A DNA stretch of 64,000 nt from JBGUVL01 sp964370395 (GCA_964370395.1 CAYJIZ010000002.1:1-64000); one strand, 5' to 3'. Counted from the first letter of the stretch, positions 45,013-54,797 are shown. Notes: a model not told the origin generated them from the sequence alone. Translations and numbers: made by a program.

Positions 45013-46182
45013 TTACTCAAATGCGGCTATTTTAGCGACAAATGCATTTTCATCATTGTGCTTAATACTATTTACTAAATCCATCATATCGTGTGTTGTG
45101 ATTGATGTTGTGTAAATATAGTAATTGCCTTTGTATTCTTCAACTTTTTCTACCATTTCATTGTTGATAGCTTTGTTAGTACGAATTAAGTACTTGTTAG
45201 CAAACAATGTATTCGCATATGGAATTTCATTTGCTAAGGAAACGCTTGCTTGTGCATTGTTTAATTTAATATCTAAGATATCTTGCACAATGGCATTTGC
45301 AGTTGGTAACTTACCAGCTCCTTGTCCATAAAATTTAAGGTCTCCGATGCTTTCTCCATGAAGTGTTGCAATGTTGAAGTTAGTACGCACATTTGCTTCC
45401 ACACTAGTTAGTGGAAAAATGTTAGGCATAACAAATGCTTCATAAGCTTTGTTTGCACATCTAGCCTCACCGATATATTTTACTGCTTTTTGTTTACTTT
45501 TTAAATAGTGAATGTCCTCAATATTGATTTTTGCCATGGAAAAACATGGGAACTCATTCATATTGATACTTGCATCAAAGGCAAGGGCACTACTAATTAC
45601 TACTTTATTTTGTACATCATAACCATCGATATCAGCACTAGGATTTGCTTCTGCATACCCTAATTCTTGCGCTAATTTCAATACTTCATTAAAATCTTTG
45701 TCGTAATGGTACATATGATCCAAAATGAAATTACTCGTTCCATTAAAGATTCCATAGAAACGATCGATTGCATCGATACGTCTTGCTTTTTTAATGCTCG
45801 CTAACCAAGGAATTCCACCACCAACACTTGCTTCAAATAAGAATTGTACTCCTTGTTTGTTTGCTTCTTCAACAAACTCATTTAAGTATGCTGCTACGAC
45901 TGCTTTGTTTGCAGTGACAACATGTTTCTTGTTTTGTAAACATTGCATAATGAACTCATATGCAGGATGCAAACCACCCAATGTTTCTACTACCACATCG
46001 ATGCTTGGATCGTTTGCGATATCATTAATATCACTCGTGATGATATTTAATTTGTCTTTGTTTTGCGGTAAATCTAAGATGCGTGTAACAAGTACATCAT
46101 CTAATATGTTATTTTTTGCGTCTTTTATAATTTCATAAACTCCGCTACCTATCGTTCCAAATCCTAAAATTGCTACGTTCAT
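45013..46182 (-). CDS. hom: homoserine dehydrogenase
   Basis: The 389-residue enzyme has NVAILGFGTIGSGVYEII, VETLGGLHPAYEFI, TANKAVVAAY, and EASVGGGIPWLASI. It reduces aspartate semialdehyde to homoserine. The C-terminal ACT-like part is shorter than in B. subtilis Hom. The ATG at 46182 has an AAGGAGG site; the frame is open upstream without one. First gene of the minus-strand operon, divergent from thrC. Confidence 0.95.
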   Translation of the reverse strand: MNVAILGFGTIGSGVYEIIKDAKNNILDDVLVTRILDLPQNKDKLNIITSDINDIANDPSIDVVVETLGGLHPAYEFIMQCLQNKKHVVTANKAVVAAYLNEFVEEANKQGVQFLFEASVGGGIPWLASIKKARRIDAIDRFYGIFNGTSNFILDHMYHYDKDFNEVLKLAQELGYAEANPSADIDGYDVQNKVVISSALAFDASINMNEFPCFSMAKINIEDIHYLKSKQKAVKYIGEARCANKAYEAFVMPNIFPLTSVEANVRTNFNIATLHGESIGDLKFYGQGAGKLPTANAIVQDILDIKLNNAQASVSLANEIPYANTLFANKYLIRTNKAINNEMVEKVEEYKGNYYIYTTSITTHDMMDLVNSIKHNDENAFVAKIAAFE

Positions 46183-46216
46183 TTTATTCCTCCTTGTGTC
46201 TTTGTGTAAAAAACAC

Positions 46217-46245
46217 TTGTATTTCGATTGGAAACATTGTATCAT
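46217..46245 (+). promoter_or_regulatory. thrC promoter
   Basis: TTGTAT and TATCAT with a 17-bp spacer, 31 bp before the thrC ATG. A direct repeat TTGTGT-CT-TTGTGT and GTGT-5-ACAC lie just upstream, toward hom, and could be a ThrR operator. Confidence 0.65.
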
Positions 46246-46276
46246 AGGTAAAGTAAGAAAGCAAGGAGATATTTTT

Positions 46277-47752
46277 ATGAATCAATTTTACGAAAGTACA
46301 CGTGATAAAAATGTAGAAAAGCAAGCTAGTGAGGCTATTTTACAAGGTCTTAGTAGCGAAGGGGGACTTTTTGTCTTACGTGATTTAAAGCAAAGAAAAT
46401 TAGATATCGCAAGTTTAGTAGGAAAAGATTACTATACTGTTGCGAAAGCAGTGTTTACATTATTTTTAAATGATTTTAGCGAAGAAGAAGTAAATGCTTG
46501 TGTGCACAATGCATACGAAAATAAATTTAGTAACGAAGAAATTACACCGCTTGTTAAGTTAAGTGATGCGTATGTATTGGAATTGTTTCATGGTCCAACT
46601 AGTGCCTTTAAAGATGTTGGATTATCAATGCTTCCACAATTAATTAAAACTTCTTTGAATAAATCTGATATGGAAGATGATATTTTAATTTTAACAGCCA
46701 CAAGTGGAGATACAGGGAAGGCTGCTTTAGAAGGGTTTAAGGATGTGCCACGTACGAATATTATGGTGTTCTATCCAAATAATGGAGTGAGTACTGTACA
46801 AGAAGCACAAATGAAAACCCAAGAAGGAAGTAATACGAAGGTTGTTGCGATTGAAGGAAACTTTGATGATGCACAATCAGGAATTAAGAAATTATTTGTT
46901 GATGAAGCATTCAAAGCGGATTTAAAAGCAAAAGGAATTCGTTTATCAAGTGCAAACTCTATTAATATTGGGCGTTTGTTACCACAAATGGTGTACTATG
47001 TGTATGCGTACACGCAATTAGTAAACACAAAAGCAATTAATTTAAACGATAAAGTTAACTTTGTTGTACCAACTGGAAACTTTGGAAATATCTTAGCTGG
47101 TTATTATGCAAAATGCATTGGATTACCAGTCAACAAACTAGTGTGTGCATCCAATGACAATAATGTCTTGTATGACTTTTTAACAACTGGAGTTTACAAT
47201 CGTAAACGTGATTTCTTAAAAACAATTTCACCTAGTATGGATATTTTGATTTCTTCTAACTTAGAACGTCTACTTTACTATGTAAGTGGTAGTGATAACG
47301 AATATGTCGCTTCTTTGATGCGTGATTTACAAGAAAAAGGGGAGTATACAATTGCTCCAACATTACTTGCACAATTGAAAGAAGAGTTTAGTGCAGGTTA
47401 TGCAACAAACAAAGAAACACAAGAAGTGATCAAAGATGTTTATGAAAAAGATGGGTATGTGTTAGATCCACATACAGCAGTGGCATATAAAGTATTATTG
47501 GACCAAAAAGATGAGCAACATGTGAATGTTGTGTTGTCTACGGCTTCTCCTTATAAGTTCACAAGAAGTGTATACGAAGCATTGTATGATGAAACAAATG
47601 AGGATGAATTCACTTTGATGCGTGAATTAAATAAGAAAACGAATGTAACAATTTGCGAAAATTTAAAAGACTTGGATAAAAAACCTGTTCTTCATGAAGA
47701 TGTAATCGAATTAAAAGATATGAAAGACTACGTTCTTTCTAACTTACGTTAA
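46277..47752 (+). CDS. thrC: threonine synthase
   Basis: The 491-residue PLP enzyme has FYESTRDKNVEKQASEAILQGLSSEGGLFV at its start in the long (E. coli/yeast) class, the PLP lysine in HGPTSAFKDVGL, and LTATSGDTGKAALEG. It makes threonine from homoserine phosphate. ATG at 46277 with AAGGAG; upstream in-frame codons have no site. First gene of thrC-thrB-thrR. Confidence 0.95.
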   Translation: MNQFYESTRDKNVEKQASEAILQGLSSEGGLFVLRDLKQRKLDIASLVGKDYYTVAKAVFTLFLNDFSEEEVNACVHNAYENKFSNEEITPLVKLSDAYVLELFHGPTSAFKDVGLSMLPQLIKTSLNKSDMEDDILILTATSGDTGKAALEGFKDVPRTNIMVFYPNNGVSTVQEAQMKTQEGSNTKVVAIEGNFDDAQSGIKKLFVDEAFKADLKAKGIRLSSANSINIGRLLPQMVYYVYAYTQLVNTKAINLNDKVNFVVPTGNFGNILAGYYAKCIGLPVNKLVCASNDNNVLYDFLTTGVYNRKRDFLKTISPSMDILISSNLERLLYYVSGSDNEYVASLMRDLQEKGEYTIAPTLLAQLKEEFSAGYATNKETQEVIKDVYEKDGYVLDPHTAVAYKVLLDQKDEQHVNVVLSTASPYKFTRSVYEALYDETNEDEFTLMRELNKKTNVTICENLKDLDKKPVLHEDVIELKDMKDYVLSNLR

Positions 47753-47756
47753 TACG

Positions 47757-48638
47757 ATGGTTAAAGTAAGAGTTCCAGCCACTAGCGCGAATGTCGGTTG
47801 TGGTTTTGATACCTTAGGTATCGCTTTTAACTTGTATACTACATTTACATTTGAAGAAATTGAAGAAGGTGTTGTCTTTGAAGGATGCGAAGAAAAGTTT
47901 GCGAACGAAGACAATTTGATTTACACAACTTTTTTAAAAACATTAGAAAAGTTAAACAAGAAGGTAAGTGGTGTGAAAATCACCATTGATTGCCACGTCC
48001 CTGTCTCACGTGGATTGGGGAGTAGTTCCACATGTGTGGTCGGTGGTATATATGGTGCGTATGCACTTACTGATACGCCAATTGATCGTGATGCTATCTT
48101 TACGTTAGCAAGTGCGATTGAAGGGCATCCAGACAATGTTTCACCAGCTATTTTTGGAGGGTTAAGCGCGTCATGTATGGTAGGCTTAGAAGCGATTACT
48201 GTACAATATGCCATAGATGAACGCTTTCGCTTTTTAGCACTTATCCCAAACTTTGAAACATTAACGGCAGACATGCGTAAGGTGCTACCGACTAAGGTGA
48301 ATCGTGAAGATGCAATCTACACGTTATCTCGCTTAGGGGTAGTCCTAAAAGCGTTTGAAACGTATGATTTGGCTATTTTGAATAAAGTGATGGATGATGC
48401 ATTGCATGAACCATACCGTAAAACACTAATTCATGAATACGAAGAAGTAAGAAGTATTTGTGAAGCAGTCGATAGTGTGTGTTTTCTGATTTCAGGAAGT
48501 GGTAGTACGCTTTTGAATGTTGTGGAAAAAGAAAGTAGTGCACAAGAAATCCAACAGCGACTTCAATCGTTACATTATGATTGGCAAGTAAAACAATTAC
48601 GCGTCGATAGTGAAGGGACGCTTGTGTTAGGTAACTAA
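47757..48638 (+). CDS. thrB: homoserine kinase
   Basis: The 293-residue GHMP kinase has VPATSANVGCGFDTLGIAF, the ATP loop PVSRGLGSSSTCVVGGIYGA and the ISGSGSTLLNV C-terminal motif. It phosphorylates homoserine for ThrC. It begins 4 bp after thrC. Confidence 0.95.
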   Translation: MVKVRVPATSANVGCGFDTLGIAFNLYTTFTFEEIEEGVVFEGCEEKFANEDNLIYTTFLKTLEKLNKKVSGVKITIDCHVPVSRGLGSSSTCVVGGIYGAYALTDTPIDRDAIFTLASAIEGHPDNVSPAIFGGLSASCMVGLEAITVQYAIDERFRFLALIPNFETLTADMRKVLPTKVNREDAIYTLSRLGVVLKAFETYDLAILNKVMDDALHEPYRKTLIHEYEEVRSICEAVDSVCFLISGSGSTLLNVVEKESSAQEIQQRLQSLHYDWQVKQLRVDSEGTLVLGN

Positions 48639-48639
48639 T

Positions 48640-49077
48640 ATGTTAGATGAATACTTAATTGTAAACAAAGAAGTGTTGCCTGAAGTGTTTGAAAAAGTGG
48701 TGCAGGTAAAACGCATGATGGAACAAGGTGAAACACTACAAGTGAGTGAAGCAGTAAAAAAAGTTGGACTATCAAGAAGTGCTTACTATAAATACAAAGA
48801 CCATGTATTTGAAGCGAGTGAGAATGTGAAAGAGAGAAAAGCAGTGTTGGCTTTTATGTTGTCGCATGAAAAAGGTTTGTTGTCAGAAGTGCTTCATGTA
48901 TTAAGTGATAGCCATTGTAATATCATAACAATTAATCAAAATATCCCGATACGCAAAAAAGCAAGTGTGACAATTAGTATTGATATCAGCGATTTAAAGG
49001 ATACGATTGAAGAAGTCGTGAATCGTATTGCGAATCTTCGCGGTGTTAACCGTGTTAGTTTAATATCATTAGAATAA
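48640..49077 (+). CDS. ACT-domain regulator, ThrR (PheB/YszB) type
   Basis: The 145-residue protein has an N-terminal helix-turn-helix (VSEAVKKVGLSRSAYYKYKDHVF, about 38-60) and a C-terminal ACT domain from about 68. In B. subtilis the homologue ThrR represses hom-thrCB. Here it starts one base past thrB, so it is the third gene of the threonine operon and probably regulates this operon and the divergent hom operon in response to an amino acid. The name thrR is inferred from family and position. Confidence 0.85.
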   Translation: MLDEYLIVNKEVLPEVFEKVVQVKRMMEQGETLQVSEAVKKVGLSRSAYYKYKDHVFEASENVKERKAVLAFMLSHEKGLLSEVLHVLSDSHCNIITINQNIPIRKKASVTISIDISDLKDTIEEVVNRIANLRGVNRVSLISLE

Positions 49078-49105
49078 GCGAAATGTTATGTTTCGCTTTT
49101 TTTTG
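49077..49105 (+). terminator. terminator of thrC-thrB-thrR
   Basis: AGCGAAA/TTTCGCT stem followed by eight T. It begins on the last base of the stop codon. Confidence 0.9.
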
Positions 49106-49158
49106 TATGCACATATCATTTTGATTTGCGTTATAATAAAGAAAAGGAGATTGTGAAT

Positions 49159-50055
49159 ATGTATTATTCGTTAAAAACTTTGGATGCAAGCGAAGAAAAA
49201 ATAACACAACCATACATCGCTACGTATGATCATAGTGAAGTCAATCAATTGTATGAAGCGTTTGATCCGATACTTGTGGATGACATTTTACGGCAAACTA
49301 GCATTCGCTATGAAGACCATTTAAGTTTTGATGTATTATGTGTTTGGAAAACGTTGGTTGTCGAAGAAGACAAAAAGAACAACGTCTTTATTTTTGTGGC
49401 AAAACAGAGCATTCACTTAATCGGTGATTTGTGTGAGTTGGATGCATTTATGGTGCAGCTAAAAGAAAAGATGCATACGGATCAACTCAGTGTAGGGATG
49501 GTGCTTCACCAGTACTTACTGCATTTGGCGAGTGATTATTACATGGTAACCAACCAAATTGAAAATGAGATCACTTTATTAGAAGATGAAATTTTAGAAG
49601 AAGTAGGGGATGAGAAACTGTATTCTCGTCGTATTTTGCATTATCGTAAAATGTTATTGCTTCGTAAACGACGCATGGAGCAATATTTGGATGTTGTCGA
49701 TTATTTGTTAGACAACAACAATGAAATTTATGATGAATTGACATTATCGCGTTTTGCGATATTAAAAGATCGGTTTTCTCGTATGTTTTCTCAAATTAAT
49801 TCACTGTTGGAATACGTTACAGAAGTTCGTGAAGCGTACCAAAGTGAAATGGATAACCAGCAAAATCGAATCATGTCATTGTTTACCGTTATCACTTCCA
49901 TTTTTTTACCATTGACTTTAATTGTTGGATGGTATGGAATGAATTTTAAAATGCCAGAATTTGAAAATGAATTAAGTTATCCAATTATCATTGTAATTAG
50001 TGTCAGTGTGGTTATTTTTTGTTTGTATTATTTTAAAAAGAAGAAGTGGTTTTAA
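49159..50055 (+). CDS. CorA-family divalent cation transporter
   Basis: The 298-residue protein has a soluble N-terminal domain, a long helix and two C-terminal membrane helices with the pore signature GWYGMNF. It moves Mg2+ or a related ion. The ATG at 49159 with an AAAGGAGA site is chosen over an upstream frame opening. Single-gene unit. Confidence 0.92.
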   Translation: MYYSLKTLDASEEKITQPYIATYDHSEVNQLYEAFDPILVDDILRQTSIRYEDHLSFDVLCVWKTLVVEEDKKNNVFIFVAKQSIHLIGDLCELDAFMVQLKEKMHTDQLSVGMVLHQYLLHLASDYYMVTNQIENEITLLEDEILEEVGDEKLYSRRILHYRKMLLLRKRRMEQYLDVVDYLLDNNNEIYDELTLSRFAILKDRFSRMFSQINSLLEYVTEVREAYQSEMDNQQNRIMSLFTVITSIFLPLTLIVGWYGMNFKMPEFENELSYPIIIVISVSVVIFCLYYFKKKKWF

Positions 50056-50112
50056 CATTGAAACACTGGCGACATCGTGCTATAATAATCTTAATTAAAG
50101 GAGGGATTTTTG

Positions 50113-50511
50113 ATGAATATAACTCAAAAAATTAAAGAATTCATATCACCTATGGACGAAGATGAAGTGATTGAATACGAAGATGAAGAAATTGAATCAA
50201 TCTCTGAGTATGAAAAAGTTAAATCAAAAGCGGTATCTCGCTTAACAAATGATACAAAAATGGTTTTGTTTGAACCACGCTCATTTGAAGAAGTTGATGA
50301 AATTGGAAGAAGAATTAAAGAAAATCGTGCGGTTGTTGTAAACTTGCATAAACTGACAAGAGAATTTGCACAACGTACAATTGATTTCTTACAAGGAGTA
50401 ACATTCGCTCTTGATGGATCAATTCAAAAAATTGGTACTAATGTTATCTTATGCACACCTAAATCAATGGGTGTACATGGTGCAATTGAAGGCGATGGGA
50501 CAACCGAATAA
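50113..50511 (+). CDS. sepF: cell-division protein SepF
   Basis: The 132-residue protein has an amphipathic N-terminal membrane-binding helix (MNITQKIKEFISPM), an acidic linker and the SepF core MVLFEPRSFEEVDEIGRRI and NLHKLTREFAQRTIDFLQG. It bundles FtsZ filaments at the septum. ATG at 50113 with AAAGGAGG. The end overlaps ylmH by 17 bp. Confidence 0.95.
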   Translation: MNITQKIKEFISPMDEDEVIEYEDEEIESISEYEKVKSKAVSRLTNDTKMVLFEPRSFEEVDEIGRRIKENRAVVVNLHKLTREFAQRTIDFLQGVTFALDGSIQKIGTNVILCTPKSMGVHGAIEGDGTTE

Positions 50512-51256
50512 TAAAAATCTATTGATGCACTTTAAGGGGTATGAGGATTTTGTTTCACGAATACTGGACTTACAAGAGAAGGCGAAACGGTATCGAAACA
50601 TAATTCATACTCCTTTTTTGAGCGAAAAAGAGCGTGAAATCGTGTATCAAATAGTGAATGATTGTTATGTTTATGAGGATTCATTAAGTTTTGAGCGTAA
50701 GAAGATGGCGATCAGTTATTACGAAGAAGAAGACATTCCTTTTCCTAGTGTTTGTTTAAATGATCACTTTGATGCGAAGTTTCATCGGATTACACATTCT
50801 GATGTAATGGGTGCGGCACTTAATTTGGGTGTGGATCAAAGTGTGATTGGTGATATCATTGTTGAAGATGGTAATATTTTTTTGTTTGTTGAGGAAGAGA
50901 TTGCAAATTACTTTATGAGTAACTTAGTGATGATTGCGCGTTGTCCAATCAGCTTGAAACAATATGATCAACAAGTAGAGAAAAAGCATAACTTCACATA
51001 CCAAACGTATACCATCTCTTCGTTTCGTTTGGATGCAATTGTAGCGGCAATTACACATCTTTCAAGAGAAAAGGCGAAACAATTAATCAAAGCAGGAAAG
51101 GTGAAAGTAAATCAAGTTGTACTTGAAGATTACGATTACTTATGCAATAATAATAGTACTATTTCAATACGAAGATACGGTCGATTTATTGTTGTGGATA
51201 AAAATCGCAAAACAAAAAAAGATCGCTATTTAATTGAAGTGGCAAAGTATGTCTAG
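50495..51256 (+). CDS. ylmH: YlmH-type S4 RNA-binding protein
   Basis: The 253-residue protein has the YlmH N-terminal domain (FVSRILDLQEKAKRYRNI, GDIIVEDGNIFLFVEEEIANYF) and a C-terminal S4 domain (SSFRLDAIVAAITHLSREKAKQLI, KAGKVKVNQ). YlmH proteins bind the ribosome and help stalled translation. The start is uncertain: ATG 50495 gives the family N-terminus, ATG 50525 is the other option. YlmG, usually between SepF and YlmH, is absent. Confidence 0.88.
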   Translation: MGQPNNKNLLMHFKGYEDFVSRILDLQEKAKRYRNIIHTPFLSEKEREIVYQIVNDCYVYEDSLSFERKKMAISYYEEEDIPFPSVCLNDHFDAKFHRITHSDVMGAALNLGVDQSVIGDIIVEDGNIFLFVEEEIANYFMSNLVMIARCPISLKQYDQQVEKKHNFTYQTYTISSFRLDAIVAAITHLSREKAKQLIKAGKVKVNQVVLEDYDYLCNNNSTISIRRYGRFIVVDKNRKTKKDRYLIEVAKYV

Positions 51257-51269
51257 AGGGGTGAATGAG

Positions 51270-51728
51270 ATGCCATTCGATACGATGAAAAAAGGTTATA
51301 ATCGTTATCAAGTTGATATGGCGATCAATAACTTACAAGAAGAAATTGAGACATTAAAAAAACGAGTGGAAGCATATGAGCTTCAATCACAGGAAGATAA
51401 GGCAAAATTGTTAAGTGCGAATACGCGTCTTTATGAGATGTCACATGACATTAAAGTAAAAGAAGAAGCGGCAGCAAAGTTAACACAAATAGCACTAAAA
51501 GAAGCGAATGAGATTTTGCAGAATGCAAATGCAAATGCAGATTTGATCATAAAAGAAGCGTATTATAGTGCGAAAGATATCTTGCTGAGTATTTCTAAAC
51601 TTGGCGTAGAAGCGAAGGGAATGAAAGAAACACTGAATGTGCAGTTAGATGCATTAACAAAATCGATTGAACAATTCGATGTTCCACCCATTCCAAGTAG
51701 TGAATTATTAAATAAATGCGATGATTAA
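51270..51728 (+). CDS. divIVA: DivIVA
   Basis: The 152-residue coiled-coil protein starts with PFDTMKKGYNRYQVDMAINNL, the lipid-binding DivIVA domain, then a long coiled coil to about 85 and a helical C-terminal part. It marks curved membranes at poles and septum. GAGGGG site; a GTG nine bases upstream is possible. It sits in its usual place before ileS. Confidence 0.9.
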   Translation: MPFDTMKKGYNRYQVDMAINNLQEEIETLKKRVEAYELQSQEDKAKLLSANTRLYEMSHDIKVKEEAAAKLTQIALKEANEILQNANANADLIIKEAYYSAKDILLSISKLGVEAKGMKETLNVQLDALTKSIEQFDVPPIPSSELLNKCDD

Positions 51729-51732
51729 GACA

Positions 51733-51940
51733 TGTTAGTAACGAAAAGTTGAAAGAGAGTTGTTGGTTGGTGTAAAACAATGAACTAGAAGTTATTAAAA
51801 TCACTTAGGAGCAGATCTTTTGAATAAAGTAGAAAGATACGGTTACTCTACGTTACAGAGATTGAGTGCATACCTTTTGGTATGAACTAAGGTGGTACCG
51901 CGTTAGTATAACGTCCTTAGCGATAAGGGCGTTTTTTATT
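51733..51940 (+). ncRNA. T-box leader of ileS, isoleucine specific
   Basis: The leader has an AGTA element (51737), the stem I GGTTGGTG motif, the T-box AAGGTGGTACCGCG (51889-51902) and the terminator AACGTCCTT/AAGGGCGTT (51910-51918, 51925-51933) with a T run. An ATC at 51800-51802 is in the specifier region. The UGGU core fits tRNA-Ile with A73. No clear separate promoter is visible, so it may be part of the divIVA transcript. Confidence 0.92.
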
Positions 51941-51959
51941 TTTTTAGGAGGAAAAGAGT

Positions 51960-54686
51960 ATGGAATACAAAGATACGTTATTAATGCCGGCAACGGATTT
52001 CGAGATGAGAGGGAAGTTGCCAACCAAAGAACCAAAAATTCAGGATGATTGGAAAGCAAACCAATTATATGAAAAAATGTTAGCCAAAAGAGAAGGATGC
52101 GAATCATTTGTTTTGCATGATGGGCCTCCTTATGCGAATGGTGACATTCACTTAGGGCATGGATTAAACAAAACATTAAAAGATGTGATTGTTCGTTCTA
52201 AATTCATGGCTGGATACAAGGTTCCCTTTATTCCAGGATGGGATACACATGGATTACCTATTGAAACAGCAATTACTAAATTAGGGTATGATCGTAAGAA
52301 AATGCCATTGAGCGACTTTAGAAAACTTTGTTTTGATTATGCGTTGGAACAAGTAGAGAACCAAAAGAAAGGGTTCTTATCTCTTGGATGTATTGGGGAT
52401 TATGATCATCCATATATCACGCTACAAAAAGAGTTTGAAGCGAAACAAATTGAAGTGTTTGGAAAAATGGCGATGGATGGTTTGATTTACAAAGGGTTAA
52501 AACCTGTTTATTGGTCACCTTCAAGTGAAAGTGCATTAGCGGAAGCAGAAATTGAGTACCAAGATGTAAAATCACCAACTATTTTTGTGAAGTTTGCTGT
52601 AAAGGATGGAAAAGGAATTTTAACGAGTGACGACAACTTCGTGATTTGGACAACAACACCTTGGACGATTCCAGCTAACTTGGCTATTTGTTTAAATGAA
52701 CGTTTTGACTATGCTTTAGTAAAAACGGAAAAAGGAAACTTGATTTTATTAGATGAAAAAGTAGAAGAATTATGCGATAAATTTGAATTAACACAACGCG
52801 AAGTAATCAAAAAGTTCAAAGGAAAAGAATTAGAGATGATCACTTGCCAACATCCTCTTTATGATCGTGAATCACTTGTTATTTTAGGTGACCATGTAAC
52901 CAATGAAGCAGGGACTGGTTGTGTTCATACCGCACCTGGATTTGGAGCGGATGACTTCTTTATCGGTTCGAAATATGGATTACCTGCTTATTGTAACGTG
53001 GATGAACATGGATGCATGATGAGTGACGCTGGCGAATGGTTATCGGGACAATATGTGGAAGATGCAAACAAAACAGTTACGCAAAAATTAGATGCGTTAG
53101 GTAATTTATTAAAATTAGAATTTATTACGCACTCGTACCCACATGACTGGCGTACTAAAAAACCAATTATCTTTAGAGCGACAACACAATGGTTCGCTTC
53201 TATTGATAAAATTCGTCAACAATTATTAGATGAAATTGCTGCAGTAGATTGGATTCCAAAATGGGGACAACAAAGAATGCACAATATGATTGCGGATCGT
53301 GGAGATTGGTGTATTTCTCGTCAAAGAGCTTGGGGAGTTCCAATTCCTATTTTCTATACAGAAGATGACACGCCAATTATGGAAGAAGCAGTATTTGCAC
53401 ATGTTGCGAAATTATTCGCAGAACATGGTAGTAACATTTGGTTTGAAAAAGAAGCGAAAGAATTGTTACCAGAAGGATACACGAATCCGTTAAGTCCAAA
53501 TGGTGAATTTAGAAAAGAAACAGATACAATGGATGTTTGGTTTGATTCTGGTAGTTCACACACAGGTGCGATGTTACAAGCAGGGTTAGGTTATCCAGCT
53601 GACTTGTACTTTGAAGGAAGTGATCAATACCGTGGTTGGTTTAACTCTTCGTTAATTATCGGTACAGCTGTACATGGTAAATCACCATACAAACAAGTAT
53701 TGTCACATGGATTCTGTATGGATGAAAAAGGTGTAAAAATGTCAAAATCGCAATGGAATGCGGTAGCACCTAGTAAAGTAACAAGCCAATATGGAGCAGA
53801 TATCTTACGTTTATGGGCTACTTCAATTGATTACCAAGCAGATATGTCAATGGGAGATAACATCTTAAAACAAGTTAGTGAAAACTATCGTAAAGTAAGA
53901 AATACATTCAAATTCTTATTAGGAAATATTAATTCAAATGATTTCACAAAAGCAGATATGGTTGCAACGGAAGAGTTAACAGTTGTTGATCAACATGTTT
54001 TAATTCAATTGTATGAGTTAAGTAAAGAAATCAAAGAAGCGTACAAAAACTACGATTTCCCTTTGATTACAACTAAATTAACAACGTTTATGACAAACGT
54101 GTTAAGTGCTTACTATACGGATTTCACAAAAGATATTTTATACATCGAAAAGAAAGATGGATTACGTAGACGTCAAGTACAAACAGTTATTTACAAATCA
54201 GTAGATACTTTATTGAAGTTATGGGCACCGATTTTATCTCATACAGCAGAAGAGATTACTTGGTTCTTTAATGAATACGATGGAGAAAGTGTACACTTAC
54301 AACCATTCAATGTTGAAGAAGTGATTGAAAATGCAGAAGCGATAAAAGCGGATATGAATCAAATGTTCGCGTTACGTAGCGATGTCTTTAAAGCAATTGA
54401 AGAAGCACGTAATGAAAAAGTGGTAGGGAAGTCACTTGAAGCACATGTTACATTACATGTAAGTGATGAACTGAAAGCGGTTATTGATCGTTGTATTGGC
54501 GATTCGTTGAACCAATGGCTAATTGTATCTAAGGTAAGCTTTACAGAAGATACATTACCAGCTTATGAAACGAGTGAAGTAAGTGTTTCGAAATGCGAAG
54601 GAGTAGTTTGTCCTCGTTGTTGGAATATTACGGATTCAACTCATGAAGATGGGTTATGCGCTCGTTGTGAAGAGGTTCTTAAATAA
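51960..54686 (+). CDS. ileS: isoleucyl-tRNA synthetase
   Basis: The 908-residue class I synthetase has GPPYANGDIHLGHGLNKTLKD (HIGH as HLGH, 64-67), the editing domain in the middle (WTTTPWTIPANLAI), KMSKS at about 593-597 and a C-terminal zinc knuckle C-P-R-C...C-A-R-C. It charges tRNA-Ile. AGGAGG site; expression is set by the T-box leader. Confidence 0.98.
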   Translation: MEYKDTLLMPATDFEMRGKLPTKEPKIQDDWKANQLYEKMLAKREGCESFVLHDGPPYANGDIHLGHGLNKTLKDVIVRSKFMAGYKVPFIPGWDTHGLPIETAITKLGYDRKKMPLSDFRKLCFDYALEQVENQKKGFLSLGCIGDYDHPYITLQKEFEAKQIEVFGKMAMDGLIYKGLKPVYWSPSSESALAEAEIEYQDVKSPTIFVKFAVKDGKGILTSDDNFVIWTTTPWTIPANLAICLNERFDYALVKTEKGNLILLDEKVEELCDKFELTQREVIKKFKGKELEMITCQHPLYDRESLVILGDHVTNEAGTGCVHTAPGFGADDFFIGSKYGLPAYCNVDEHGCMMSDAGEWLSGQYVEDANKTVTQKLDALGNLLKLEFITHSYPHDWRTKKPIIFRATTQWFASIDKIRQQLLDEIAAVDWIPKWGQQRMHNMIADRGDWCISRQRAWGVPIPIFYTEDDTPIMEEAVFAHVAKLFAEHGSNIWFEKEAKELLPEGYTNPLSPNGEFRKETDTMDVWFDSGSSHTGAMLQAGLGYPADLYFEGSDQYRGWFNSSLIIGTAVHGKSPYKQVLSHGFCMDEKGVKMSKSQWNAVAPSKVTSQYGADILRLWATSIDYQADMSMGDNILKQVSENYRKVRNTFKFLLGNINSNDFTKADMVATEELTVVDQHVLIQLYELSKEIKEAYKNYDFPLITTKLTTFMTNVLSAYYTDFTKDILYIEKKDGLRRRQVQTVIYKSVDTLLKLWAPILSHTAEEITWFFNEYDGESVHLQPFNVEEVIENAEAIKADMNQMFALRSDVFKAIEEARNEKVVGKSLEAHVTLHVSDELKAVIDRCIGDSLNQWLIVSKVSFTEDTLPAYETSEVSVSKCEGVVCPRCWNITDSTHEDGLCARCEEVLK

Positions 54687-54693
54687 AAAAGAA

Positions 54694-54726
54694 AAAGATT
54701 TGTCGAAAAGACAAGTCTTTTTTTAT
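54694..54726 (+). terminator. terminator of ileS
   Basis: An 11-pair stem (AAAGATTTGTC with GACAAGTCTTT, one G-T) with a GAAAA loop and a run of T. Confidence 0.88.
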
Positions 54727-54733
54727 GAATGTA

Positions 54734-54797
54734 TTTCGATATTCATCTAACTTATATGTTGACAATAATATAAATTTAGTTTAGACTAATATCGAAA
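54734..54797 (+). promoter_or_regulatory. MFS promoter flanked by a 10-bp inverted repeat
   Basis: TTGACA (54759-54764) and TAGACT (54782-54787) are 17 bp apart. TTTCGATATT (54734-54743) and AATATCGAAA (54788-54797) form a perfect inverted repeat around this promoter, 44 bp apart. Confidence 0.65.

Noticed and set aside
46204..46216. Definite ThrR operator
   Set aside because: GTGT-5-ACAC is short and could be chance; kept only as a possibility in the threonine finding.
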